NCBI GenBank assembly: GCA_015499995.1
Contig: JADNRV010000469.1
Span: forward strand, 1-31,506
Origin: Flammula alnicola
Taxonomy: Eukaryota; Basidiomycota; Agaricomycetes; Agaricales; Strophariaceae
Length of the DNA stretch: 31,506 bases
Direction of reading: 5' to 3'
Shown: in pieces, positions 1 to 9,181 of the stretch
Numbering within the stretch: the first letter of the stretch is position 1
Layout: each line of letters begins with the position of its first letter
The notes under the pieces: model-generated
Seen by the model: the letters and a program-made list of their open reading frames with translations, nothing else
What the model was told of the DNA's origin: nothing
The model's database searches: none
Position numbers and translations under genes: made by a program

Positions 1-215
1 TGGCGAATGAGGTAGCTGCGGTGTTGATGCGTTCGCCTTCGGCGAAGTCATCCAGGACATTCCAACGCAGGCCTGCTGGGTCCTCGTGTCCAGCGTCAAC
101 AAAACTTGCGAGTGGAAAACAGGAGCGACGAGGATCACCAGCCCGCGCTGATACTCCTTTGCACCCCCTGCCTACCGTACAGCAATGGGCTCTCCGGACC
201 ACCAAACGTAAGTCG
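1..215 (-). CDS. Partial unrecognised protein, runs off the left edge
   Basis: Two minus-strand exons are supported: 215-176 and 104-1, joined by a 71-nt intron with a GTAGGC donor and a GCAAG acceptor. Joined, they read one open frame of about 48 residues that includes TYVWWSGEPIAVRF and then DAGHEDPAGLRWNVLDDFAE. The frame has strongly C/T-biased third positions, unlike the arginine/serine/proline-rich readings of the opposite strand. The first exon is preceded by a good acceptor (AACTAAT branch site, then TTTGCAAG), so at least one more 5' exon exists, but I could not fix its donor or the start codon. I do not recognise the family. Both ends of the gene are missing from this model. Confidence 0.5.
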
Positions 216-1038
216 CTTGCAAATTAGTTGTGATACCATGATTCGGGCGACAACTCTTTGCCTTCCAAAATTCCATGCACTTACTACTATGTATACAACA
301 TTTACCTTTGGGACAATGTCATGCGAACATGTATAACTTCGACACTCTCTGATTCACTGAAAACTTCTGTTCGATCCGATTTCCCTGTCGATCTGTATAC
401 TTTCCATTTGCTTTCCATACATGTGCCATCTATCCCACTGCCATAACACACAGCTCTGCCTTCACGTGTAATGATTTCTCCCTCTGCTCAAGAAATGATA
501 TTCTGCCCCCATTATGTAAAGATACCACGATAGGTAAAATTCCATGGCACATCTTCCCACCTTTTATAAAACATGGGACCCCGGCTCAATCACTCAGAGT
601 CAGGCGGTATCTTCCAAGTCGTTCCTGTGGATTGCCAACAAGGCTATTATTGGATGCCGAGGATTCCTCATGATTTTGCCAGTCTTACATAGCTGCGAGA
701 TAATATCACCATGACTAGGCGCCAATTTCCCAACTGAAAATGAACCGCAAATTCAAACATATAGACATACAAAATATATACATAGTGCCAGGTTATATGG
801 ATGTTATATAACCCAAAGATAGGATACTCGTCCAAACATTAATAAAAAGAAAAGAGATACGATTAAAAAAGAACGAGCACTCCTAACACCGGTGAGCATG
901 GCAGATGTCCGAAGTCGATCAATGATATTGTCCAACGGGTCGCTGGATGTTCGACGTGCAGCAGCCAGAGCGATGGGCGGCCTGCCATCGTCCTGGCATC
1001 CAGCTCCTCCATTCGCCACTGCTTGTCTGGTGTGAGAC
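216..1038. other. Intergenic, no gene seen
   Basis: About 820 nt between the left-edge gene and the 3' end of the first tandem membrane gene. It presumably holds the missing 5' exon(s) and promoter of the left-edge gene near 216-450. The short open frames here overlap each other on both strands and show no coding character. Nothing else is recognisable. Confidence 0.5.
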
Positions 1039-1639
1039 TCACAACGACACTCCACCTTGTGAGCTTGGGGAAGTAGGGAAAGGGGGAAGGGCAATCCTGG
1101 ACTGCAGTGTAGTAGCGGACACCGTCGTCTGGCTCTGTGCCCCACTGGTCCCGGAAGCAGGAACGGAACCTCCGGCTTGAGAATTGTCTGACGCGCCCGA
1201 AGAGCTAGCGTTAGCTGGAGCTTGGCTGCTGACTGACTGACTCGTCGATTGGTTATTCGTCTTTTTCCTCGATCCTCCAACGGCCCCTCCTACGACAGCA
1301 GCGATGACCACAACGAGCGCCACCACGATTATGATGATGCCTTTTTTGGTGCGATAGAAAGGCGCTTTCGGGGGAAGAGGTTTGCCATCTGGCTCGGGAC
1401 GAGGAGTTTGGCCAAAGTCTCTTCCATCTTCGAGATCATGCCTCGACGATGAGGCTGGAGGGGTCTTCTCTACAAGAAGATCGGGATTATAACCGCTCTA
1501 TTGATCGAATACAGTCAGCATTTGCTTAAATGAAAAGGTTTGCTGGTTGCAGATAAGCCCACAAACTCACCTGAAGTTGAGCTTTAGTCGCAAGTGGCGC
1601 CGAGGCCAGCAGCTGTTCGTCGTACGATTGCGATGCCAT
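1039..1639 (-). CDS. Small single-pass membrane protein, tandem copy A (175 aa)
   Basis: Exons 1639-1571 and 1497-1039 are joined by a 73-nt intron (GTGAGT donor, TGCTGAC branch, AATAG acceptor). The ATG at 1639 opens MASQSYDEQLLASAPLATKA. Residues about 24-75 are hydrophilic and proline-rich. A single helix at about residues 77-98 follows FYRTKKG and ends in a glycine-zipper pattern, VVGGAVGG. The C-terminal roughly 75 residues are Ser/Thr/Asn/Gln-rich. There is no N-terminal signal peptide, so the helix is probably a signal anchor; orientation is not certain. The neighbour at 2451-3055 has the same total length, the same intron position just before a (G/D)Y(N/D)P(D/K)L motif, and the same TK(K/R)GI-helix-GG core, so the two are tandem duplicates. 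Biochemical function is unknown. Confidence 0.75.
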
Positions 1640-2450
1640 GGGTCGTAGGTCTGCTTGAATATCGACTCCTGGTCGACTTCCTCGTGAACAAGTAGAGGGC
1701 GTGGGCGTCTGGGACTTCCACCGAAAACCAAGATATTGTGGTACAGCCTCAAGGAGCCACACGGTCTACCTGCCGTCCGACATGCTCGGACCTGTGTAGC
1801 AGCGGCCAGGCACATTTTGTTTTTAGACCCTGCGTCCAATTTTGGAGTTGGTAAAATGGGCACCCGAAGTTGAAGTGTTTCAATCGCAGTATTGGCGAAT
1901 GCGAACGATTCAAGCGCTAGACGCAGTATATGTAACAGCAACAAGAATCAAGGCTAGTAGTATGTACGGGGCGGAGATAAAGAAAGCTGTAATCTTGTGG
2001 TAATGCCAAAATATTTTTCCCGTGACTCGATATCGATATACTCAAAACTCTTTGAACGAACTAGAAGGGGTATCTGAAGAGACTGGCGTCGAATATCTAA
2101 AGGGTGCGCCAGCTGCAAATAGCGTAAATGCATCCCATATGTGAGTACTCATGATGAATGAAAGGCGCAGAATGCATGCAGGAGAGAATACAAAACCCAG
2201 AAACGCGTGCCGGTTGCCCACAAGAAAGGTACCAAAAAACCCAAAAAAACACTGAAAACCCAAAAGCCCAAAAATTGAGAGACCCATAGTAAAAACCCAC
2301 ATAAAACCCAAAACTTTGAACCTAATTGTTGCGTGTCCTTGCACTTCTTCGCTCTGCCTTTCAACCTCCCTAGCCTCTCCATAGCCATTTTGATCTTTGT
2401 CTGCAAGTTTCCTCCGCATTTTCCCATCTTCGAGTCTCGAGGTAACGCGT
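1640..2450. other. Intergenic between the tandem pair
   Basis: About 810 nt holding the promoter of copy A and the 3' flank of copy B. Open frames here on the minus strand are low-complexity readings of GGGTTTT-like runs, not credible proteins. The G-rich stretch is listed separately. Confidence 0.5.
2232..2308 (-). repeat. Degenerate GGGTTTT-like array (G-quadruplex candidate)
   Basis: Read on the minus strand, about 75 nt contains repeated GGG tracts separated by T-rich spacers (the plus strand shows AAAACCC, AAAAGCCC, AAAACCC). The pattern resembles degenerate telomere-like sequence and could form a G-quadruplex on the coding strand upstream of copy A. It is irregular, so it may simply be a low-complexity region. 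Confidence 0.5.
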
Positions 2451-3055
2451 TCATGACTGAAATGGTGAAGCCGAAGTCATAGGCAGAGCCTCGGCGACCA
2501 TCGCTGGGGAGATGGCAGGTGCGACATACGGTATGACACTGAAAAGAGCTGGTGCTACAGCGCCGGGGTCGACCTGAATATCGCGACGAACGGGGTAACC
2601 TCGCGCCGAGAACGTGACCGACGCCTTCGTGGCTGAAGATGCAGACGAACGACCACCGTCTGATATCGTCGATGTCTCAGAGCTGGTCGTCGATGTTGCC
2701 GTAGTGGATGGGAGCCCGAAATTCCGCCTTGATGAATCGTTATTCCCACTCCTGCCGCCAACCACACCACCCACGATACCTCCAACGATCGAAAGAATGA
2801 CCAGGATGATAACGAAGATGCCTCTCTTCGTATGCCAGAAAGGATGGAGCTGGGAGGTGACCACCAGCCTGTTCGATACTCCAAGCTCTCCGCCATGTCG
2901 GCCCATATGCGACAACTTTGGATCATAATCAGCCTTTGATGCCGTGATGGAACAACACAATAACAAGGGAGATTTAAGAGTGGAAATAACAAGAAAATAG
3001 AATAGAATACCTCGATATCAGATGGGGCCCCCGTTTGGCTCTGTGAGGAGGGCAT
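2451..3055 (-). CDS. Small single-pass membrane protein, tandem copy B (175 aa)
   Basis: Exons 3055-3011 and 2933-2451 are joined by a 77-nt intron (GTATTC donor, ATCAAAG acceptor). The ATG at 3055 gives MPSSQSQTGAPSDIE. The second exon starts ADYDPKLSHMGRHGG. A helix at about residues 54-78 follows FWHTKRG and contains a triple glycine zipper, IVGGIVGGVVGG. The C-terminal half is Ser/Thr-rich, then Pro/Ala/Val-rich. It is the tandem paralogue of the gene at 1039-1639: equal length, same intron position, same helix core. The flanking domains have diverged strongly while the helix has not, which suggests that the membrane segment carries the conserved role, perhaps helix packing or oligomerisation. 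No catalytic motif is visible. Confidence 0.75.
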
Positions 3056-4852
3056 CGGAGCGAAAGCCCGTCCGTCGTCGAGGATGGTGGGGAGAAAGGA
3101 AAGACTTCTACGGCGTTGTCAAGACTGATGTAGTGTATGTAGTCTAGGCCCTGGTGCCTCTCACAACATCATAAAAGGCGCTTCCCTGCGACCCACTTGC
3201 TTTCCTTTGATGGACTTGGGCAGCGTTTGAACTTCGTACGTTGCTTTGTGATCATCGTCCCCGCTCAATTTGGCTTCTATTACAAACCCCTTACAATATA
3301 CGCACGCCTTTCTCTATACGCCTATACAAAAAACTTGCTTCCGTGCCCAGACAATGCATCGAATCATGCGTAAAGGCTCTATAGCAACCGGGAGGAACTG
3401 AAGTCTATTACCGACTTTGTCCCTGGACAATTCGACCTCAGCAGCGCTGTCCAGCGTCCACGACAAGTCCGCGATCAAGACCCTGCCCAACAGTCCATCA
3501 CGAATTGTTGCCCAAACATCGAAGGCAAGACTAGGCAAGATGAGATGGTGTCGTTGTACATATCGTGACATTTCCTTTGCATAGACAAACCGAAGTGGAA
3601 GGATAGAATTCGGTAGAACGGTCCAAATTTAGACCGCTGGGGTTGGTGTGGACCAAGGTAGGATGCTCGTTGGCCTCACATATTGTGGTGCTGGCACTTC
3701 AATTCGCACTGGCCAACACGTTTAAACGGTACATAGGTTGTACATGGCTAAATGAGAGTTCTTGAGGTCGAATTCGAGGCAAAAAAGGCCATCCTATTGA
3801 ATCTTGAAGAACCATCGATGACAAGTTATTGGCAAGCTTCTGTGCAGCCCCGTCAATCGAGAGTTTACTGCTCGAAGATCGACCGCCTTACGTGACAGAG
3901 AGAACAGCAGGCAGGCAGGCTAGAACAAACCAGAGATCGTTATTTGATTCGGCTTCCGGGTCTGAAATACCCGATGATTTTTGACGGCGGCGACCAAGTG
4001 GCAAGAAGAAACGGGGACAGGCGGCGGCTAGCTTGAGAATGTGTTCCAATTACCACCGATCTGAACTTTCAGTTCTATATTGTCCATAGAATCATCCTGC
4101 GAAATGGGATTAGCAAGAAAACTCAATAGAGCACCTCTTCGCTTGAGTCTTTCTGTCCAGAATTTTCTCCAGGACATGGTCTTCACCGCCAAGTTCAACT
4201 TTGACTCAACTTGATTTCAGTGTCAGAAACGAAGAGGGAGAACGGAGTGGAAAAGCACTCGCAACGTGTCCGAGTGTGCCTCGGCGTTCCTGCTCGAAGC
4301 CACTTCGAGTAAGTTACCTTGATAGAAATCAGTATTATAAATAGCTCCTAGAATGGCAGAGAGGGTCGCATACGGGGAAAGATATAGGTATACAACTGAA
4401 CGAAATTCCGATTCGATGGACATGGGCGAAAGCCTTTGCCATATGGCATTCAACATTGAAAGAGGTGATAGGCCGTTAGGAGACGTGACTTAGTCATGCC
4501 GATAGTTAGACCAACGGTTCGGACAATTCGATGAATAAACCTTATCCTCCTGAAAATATCGCGAGCTCGGCTATGCGTTAAGGCTCGAACACTAACGCAC
4601 ATGAAAGAGTGAGCGTATCGGTGCGGAATGACCAGAACGCCTGGCGGCGCAGAATACTCCAGATGGCCAAGATTTAGTCTAGACGACAACGGCAAGTCTC
4701 GAGCATTGAGCAATAACGATGGTTAACGTTCTGTCCATAGTTATATAAAGGGCTACAGGTTAGATATGACAACAACAAGACGAGGTAGATGAAGACGATA
4801 CAGCATGATTTATGACTTTGAAACCCGAACCGCAACTTGCGGAAGGTCGGGC
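3056..4852. other. 1.8 kb without a recognised gene
   Basis: No family is recognised. The best open frame is on the minus strand at 3571-3314: an ATG start and 85 codons of balanced composition, but no homology I can name, so I leave it uncalled. Another at 4456-4223 has 77 codons. Proximal parts should include the promoter of copy B (about 3056-3250) and the 3' flank of the FMP46-like gene (below 4853). Confidence 0.4.
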
Positions 4853-5449
4853 CTAAACGAACCACCCGCTGGGCTTGTGCACCTCCTCCTCTTTGAGTTC
4901 TCCGTCTCGCCTCTTGCGAATGGTTTCAAGGATGCCTTTTACACCTTCGACGTCTCCAATACTGGCTTTGCCATCCTCCCAGTCAACGACGATGGGCCAT
5001 TTGATGGCGTTGGGGTTACTTTCAGCCAATTCCGCGATTCCTTTTACCGAAGTCGGTTGCTCAGCTGCACTGGGAGCTGACGGATGCGCCGAAAGGAAGA
5101 CCATCGACGGGTTTACCGCCTTAGAAGGAAGGTAAGACAGGATTGTTTTCAGCTGGTCTGAGGTGGGAGCCGATTCCACGACATCAAGTTTGAAGTCAAG
5201 GGGCTGGCCCTTTGAGTTTTCGGGAGGGTACGGGCCAGATAACGAAGAACGAAGCAAGTTCAAAGCCTTCGTCGACGGAGGTGAAGATGGATGGTGACTT
5301 TACCAAACAACATCCTTATTAGTAAAAGTCGGCGAGTGTCAAAGTCGACTTACAAAATCGAGATTTCAGGCTATATTCATCCATGAGTGTATTATTACTT
5401 AAAGTCTTGTCGTTCTACTCACCAGTTTTCTTTTAAAAGAGTTGAACAT
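4853..5449 (-). CDS. FMP46: FMP46-like mitochondrial thioredoxin-fold protein (DUF1687), 162 aa
   Basis: Exons 5449-5423, 5370-5354 (17 nt) and 5297-4853. Intron 1 has GTGAGT and an AATATAG acceptor; intron 2 has a perfect GTAAGT donor and an ACTAAT branch site. The spliced N-terminus reads MFNSFKRKLPEISIFHHPSS, the beta1-alpha1 start of the thioredoxin-like fold in fungal FMP46/DUF1687 proteins. The C-terminal half carries the family motif KWPIVVDWEDGKA. The family is mitochondrial and annotated as putative redox proteins; the basic N-terminus fits import. This copy contains no cysteine at all, so a CxxC thiol mechanism is impossible here. The family assignment comes from motifs only and is fairly secure. 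Confidence 0.85.
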
Positions 5450-5754
5450 CTTGAAGCTTAAAGAGAGTTGTGATTGTGTAGACGATGAGATGGCAATGAG
5501 ACAGGCTGAGGGCCCGGGCGTAGTACTAGTAATAGTATGACGAAACGACGTAGTCTGCTTGGTTTGAAGGGTGTTGCCAATTACAATTGCCACGGACCCC
5601 GGCCCGCTTGTGTCTGTTCAACAAACTTCATCAGTAAATTGTGGAAATATCTGTAATGCCTTATAAAGGGTATATCACCGTTGTAATCTCCCATCAGCGG
5701 TATCAATTCGAATCACGATGACAGGCCCTCTTATAAGATGATTATGTTGGCAGG

Positions 5755-5850
5755 AAGCTTAATATCATGGCCGCCATTTTGCTGCCATTCTGATAGCAAT
5801 GTGCCATTGCTGTAAGCTTGAGGGGCATTGTAATGCCATATATTGCTAGA
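5755..5850. repeat. Cluster of short inverted repeats
   Basis: Two compact palindromes stand close together: AGCAATG-TGC-CATTGCT and GGCATT-GT-AATGCC. A third related ATGCC element lies near 5656. Imperfectly similar CTG..GC..TTATAAGG stretches flank the region about 210 nt apart (near 5650 and 5860). This could be an eroded miniature transposon or simply AT-rich regulatory DNA. Confidence 0.35.
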
Positions 5851-5958
5851 TATTTCTGATTAGCATTTATAAGGCCATATCGTCGTAGCCACTTTGTTCT
5901 TGCATCGCCTAAAGAATATGGTGGTACGTTTCAAATATAATTCACTTCAATACTAGTA

Positions 5959-6420
5959 CTACAACCATAGTGTAAAGTAGATTCTACAAAAGGGACACTG
6001 TTATGAATGTCGTCAGAGTGGTAGATAGAAAAACGAGATACGAAAACATACCAACCGAAAGTCATCCCGCTTCAAGAAACCCACAAGAGTGTACTCGAAA
6101 ACAAGCTGGCAGCACATGGCTTCAGAGGAAAGAACGGACGAGCTTGCTAAAACCTCGGAGGCTGTGAGCTAAACGGTTGTTAATGAAGGAGACAGCGAAG
6201 AGCCAAGAACAAACATACCCGTGCTAGGTAGACTAGGCAACGATCCAGATGACGTGGAAGAGACGGAAGACCTGCCCATCGCGGCGGTAGTAGCGAATGG
6301 ATGGAAAAGATGAGGCCCGTCAGCGCCATCTCTACCACCCACGAACCAAACCAAAGTCGCAGGTGGGCTTGGGACGCTCGTCAGCGTCACAAGCCCACCA
6401 ATGACAATGCAGAGGAGAGT
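5959..6420 (-). CDS. Possible spliced gene, unrecognised
   Basis: An exon reading ATLLCIVIGGLVTLTSVPSP then VWFVGGRDGADGPHLF and an S/T/P-rich stretch ends at 6219 with a GTATGT donor. A 50-57 nt intron leads to a second exon, and a further well-formed intron (GTATGT donor at 6051, CTGAC branch, AACAG acceptor at 5998) leads to a last exon with a stop at 5959. Using the acceptor at 6162, the frame stays open to that stop. No start codon or 5' exon was found and no family is recognised, so this may be chance. Confidence 0.2.
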
Positions 6421-7687
6421 CGCGCCCGATTAGCAGGTCTTCAGTCCCTTTGGAAGTAAGTTCTTCGCATCTTAGAGGGAGGAACCTTGGGTCAGCATCA
6501 ACACAGTGAGTGGGTTGGGCAGCGCGCTGGCGTCACAAGTGGAGGTGTGAGGGAAAGATGCAAGCGACGAAGTTCAATTTCCTTTCCCGACCGTTGAATG
6601 CGAATCCACGATCACATGATCTCCGACGTTGCCGGTGTGCCTTTAACTTCTGGATCCGACTCCGTTTCACTTCCCCAATAATTCTCTAAGTTCCGCGCTT
6701 GCGAGTGAAGCTACTTATAAATATTCTTAGACTAATTGAAGAGGTTTAAAGTCTCTGGGCGAATTCTAAGGACCCAGAGCGGAAGATCCTGCGATTAAAT
6801 TCTGTGTGTATATGTACTCGAATCTCGATGTATTTAAGGTGCAACGGTGAGGAAGCCCTGCCGCATGAGCTGCAATAAAATACCCCATATCCGATAGTCA
6901 TGAAATTATGGCTCTGACCTCCCTTTGATAACTCCTTGTAGTGTCGATGAAAGTCTGACGGCGTGATTGGAATATTGGAGCCTGGATGAGATTTCCCTTG
7001 TAAATTGACATCGTAATGAGCTTGTCAGGTAAGAGCATATCATTGCGGAATATCTGTGATGAATAGCTTCCAGCGGTATCATCAATCCGATGCCGAGCTT
7101 ATAATCCCTTACCATGGCATGTCATCCGCCGTAATTCTGTCACTGCATCATCACCGTCACAACCACATACCAACTTTTCCACGATTTACTGATGTTGTGC
7201 CATTCTTGTCAAGCTTGAAGTTATCGATACGGGCGTGACCGTCGTGCCAACGTGAGTTATATCGAGTCTCGGGAACGTCATTTACTTAGATCAGGCTCCG
7301 AGTCAGCGTGATCAATTCAAGTGAAGACGCGCTCCCAGCGTCGACTCGGACATCTTTCAACAACTTGAAGATCTGAACTGCGCGGCAAATATCATGATAG
7401 GATTCAGAACAGTCGCATCGCCAGATGGTTCCGTTCAGTCGAACAGAAGCACCACAACCGGCCCAGCATATGTAACCAACGATGCTGCGCTCGTTCCCAG
7501 GAATCTTGGCTCCGAGTCGGCGCTTCGCACTCTGGACGATGTGCGCATGCAAGTGTCTCAAGAGATAGCCGTTCACACCATCACAAAAGCTAAAGTTCAG
7601 GACGGTGAGACCGACTCCACTTTTTGTTAGCGCTATCTTACCGGACTGCTTTCTCTCCAAGGCGTGAAAATAGGCGTGAGATTGGTT

Positions 7688-8539
7688 ATGTCGAACGGCG
7701 ACGACGAGGACTTTCTTCGACAAGTCGCAGCAAGAATTCAACACCAATTGACTTTGCGCGAGCACCTGTTCGCAGTCGCCACAACTGCTCAATCGGCTAT
7801 AACCGCCCCGAGCACGTTAATCATTTGCGGCTCTTCCCAGGACTACGTGCAAAGAGCTGTGCTTCTCGCTAGCTCTAAATTCATCGGCAGAATTGTCGCC
7901 GCCACGAACGAGGACGACCGATGGGTGGCGACTGTGCAGGACCTCGGCATTTCACCATACGATGAAGACGCGCTGTGGGATGTCGTTCGCAAAGCTTCGC
8001 GCAGTCCAATGGATCCCCTCGTTCCTCCACCAGGTGCGAAAGGAATCGACGAAATCTTATCCGAAGCGCGTGCCAAGCTCCAGCGTATCAGCGCTTTGCA
8101 GGCTTTTGACGAGCTGCGGGAGTCCCAAGTGGGTGCTCCTACCTTTTTGGTCGACATCCGACCTCAGGCCCAACGAGAGCGAGAAGGTGGTATCCACGGC
8201 TCGCTAATAATCGAGCGAAACGTTTTGGAGTGGAGATTTGATCCGAGGTGTGCATCACGCCTCGCCATCGCGGATAGATACGACTTGCGGATTATTATCT
8301 TCTGCCAGGAGGGTTATACTTCAAGGTAATGCAGTCGATTCATCGTATATCGGATAATCGCTGCTAAATTGCCCTCCTCTTCTTGAAGTCTTGCGGCATA
8401 TTCTCTCCAACAAATCGGGCTTCTGAACGCGACAGATATCATTGGCGGATACGAAGCCTGGAAGAGCGCAGGACTGCCCATTGATCTTGATAGGCGGGAG
8501 TCTAGGTCGCTTGTATCGCTCGCAGGCTCATTCGTCTAA
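7688..8539 (+). CDS. Rhodanese-domain protein with unassigned N-terminal domain (262 aa)
   Basis: Exons 7688-8325 and 8389-8539 are joined by a 63-nt intron (GTAATG donor, TGCTAAA branch, CTTGAAG acceptor) that splits a serine codon in the active loop. Residues about 152-250 are a rhodanese domain: FLVDIRPQAQREREGGIHGS, then ERNVLEWRFDP, and the catalytic loop CQEGYTS with Cys207, ending in IIGGYEAWKSAGLP. The wording of this domain closely recalls an actinobacterial rhodanese family that often accompanies cysteine dioxygenases. That resemblance is from memory. The CxxGxxS loop supports sulfurtransferase or persulfide chemistry. Residues 1-150 (with TLIICGSSQDYVQRAVLL) are not recognised. The ATG at 7688 is the first in frame after a stop at 7628; an upstream coding exon cannot be excluded. 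No targeting signal is obvious. Confidence 0.8.
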
Positions 8540-8739
8540 TCAGCCATGATCTCTCTTGGATCTTCCGGTGGCGTCCAATCCCAACGCGATAATTCTCCAT
8601 TCGATTGGATAATCAAGCCCTCTTGAACATGTGGGCCGCTCACAAGTGACAGGAGTCGTGCACCTCCACCGCCATGCGGCTTATTATTGGTTGAATAAAA
8701 ACGACTGTTTGGAGTTTGCATATTAACCGGACGAATCAT
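8536..8739 (-). CDS. Small ORF, 67 aa, unrecognised
   Basis: An uninterrupted ATG-to-TAG frame on the minus strand, ending in ELSRWDWTPPEDPREIMAD. Its stop codon (8538-8536) overlaps the stop codon of the convergent rhodanese gene (8537-8539). Composition is that of a real protein, with a glycine-rich patch (HGGGGARLL) and an acidic C-terminus. It might be the last exon of a larger gene, because a possible acceptor (CCAAACAG) lies just inside it, but I found no upstream exon that reads into it. Function unknown. Confidence 0.3.
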   Translation of the reverse strand: MIRPVNMQTPNSRFYSTNNKPHGGGGARLLSLVSGPHVQEGLIIQSNGELSRWDWTPPEDPREIMAD

Positions 8740-9181
8740 TCAGACCGGCAATGGTAACACGCTAATTCGCGCCTATCGCATCAATACTATATTCAAATTA
8801 CCGACTCCGCCGGTGAGCATTGCATTGGCAGGCTCCAAGCAGGCTCCAGAGAAAGCAAACTATCGATGGCCAATGAAATTTTAACATTGTATTATGAGAA
8901 GGCAAATGACGATATTGTCAACGCAATGCTATGTTTACAATTGGGCCTAACTTGAATTGGACATTTCTTGATGAGATGCAATCTGCATAGCTAAAAGGCC
9001 AAGGTTGACAAGTGGGGAAGTATGATGTTACTTGCACCTATCAATATATCACCGAAACAGGAGAAAAGTTCGAGAAAAGTTAGCGAGTCAGGAATTGTCG
9101 AAATACGAGTGCCCAGCTAAGTCTTGACACTATCTCGAGTCGAATTAGTACCAAATAATTGACGCAGTACTCGCAACTGTA
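8740..9181. other. Intergenic, no gene seen
   Basis: About 440 nt between the small ORF and the 3' end of VPS36. AT-rich, with no convincing frame on either strand; it should contain the VPS36 polyadenylation region. Confidence 0.5.

Larger units (their letters stand above)
5450..7687. other. 2.2 kb region without a confident gene
   Basis: The promoter of the FMP46-like gene lies at its left end and that of the rhodanese gene at its right end. Between them are a possible spliced minus-strand gene (5959-6420, listed separately), a cluster of short palindromes near 5755-5850, and a 168-codon minus-strand open frame (7792-7286) that overlaps the rhodanese coding region and that I did not accept. 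Confidence 0.4.

Noticed and set aside
804..1280. 158-codon minus-strand frame
   Set aside because: It is the alternative frame of the tandem membrane gene copy A; composition is Arg/Ser/Pro-rich and typical of a shadow frame.
2042..2454. Phe/Gly/Trp-rich minus-strand frames resembling membrane segments
   Set aside because: They are readings of the GGGTTTT-like low-complexity stretch in several frames at once, so not a protein.
7286..7792. 168-codon minus-strand open frame
   Set aside because: It overlaps about 105 nt of the well-supported rhodanese coding region, has no recognised motif, and its start is not a clear ATG gene start. A good internal intron (GTAAGA to CTTTAG) hints at coding potential, but no complete model could be built.
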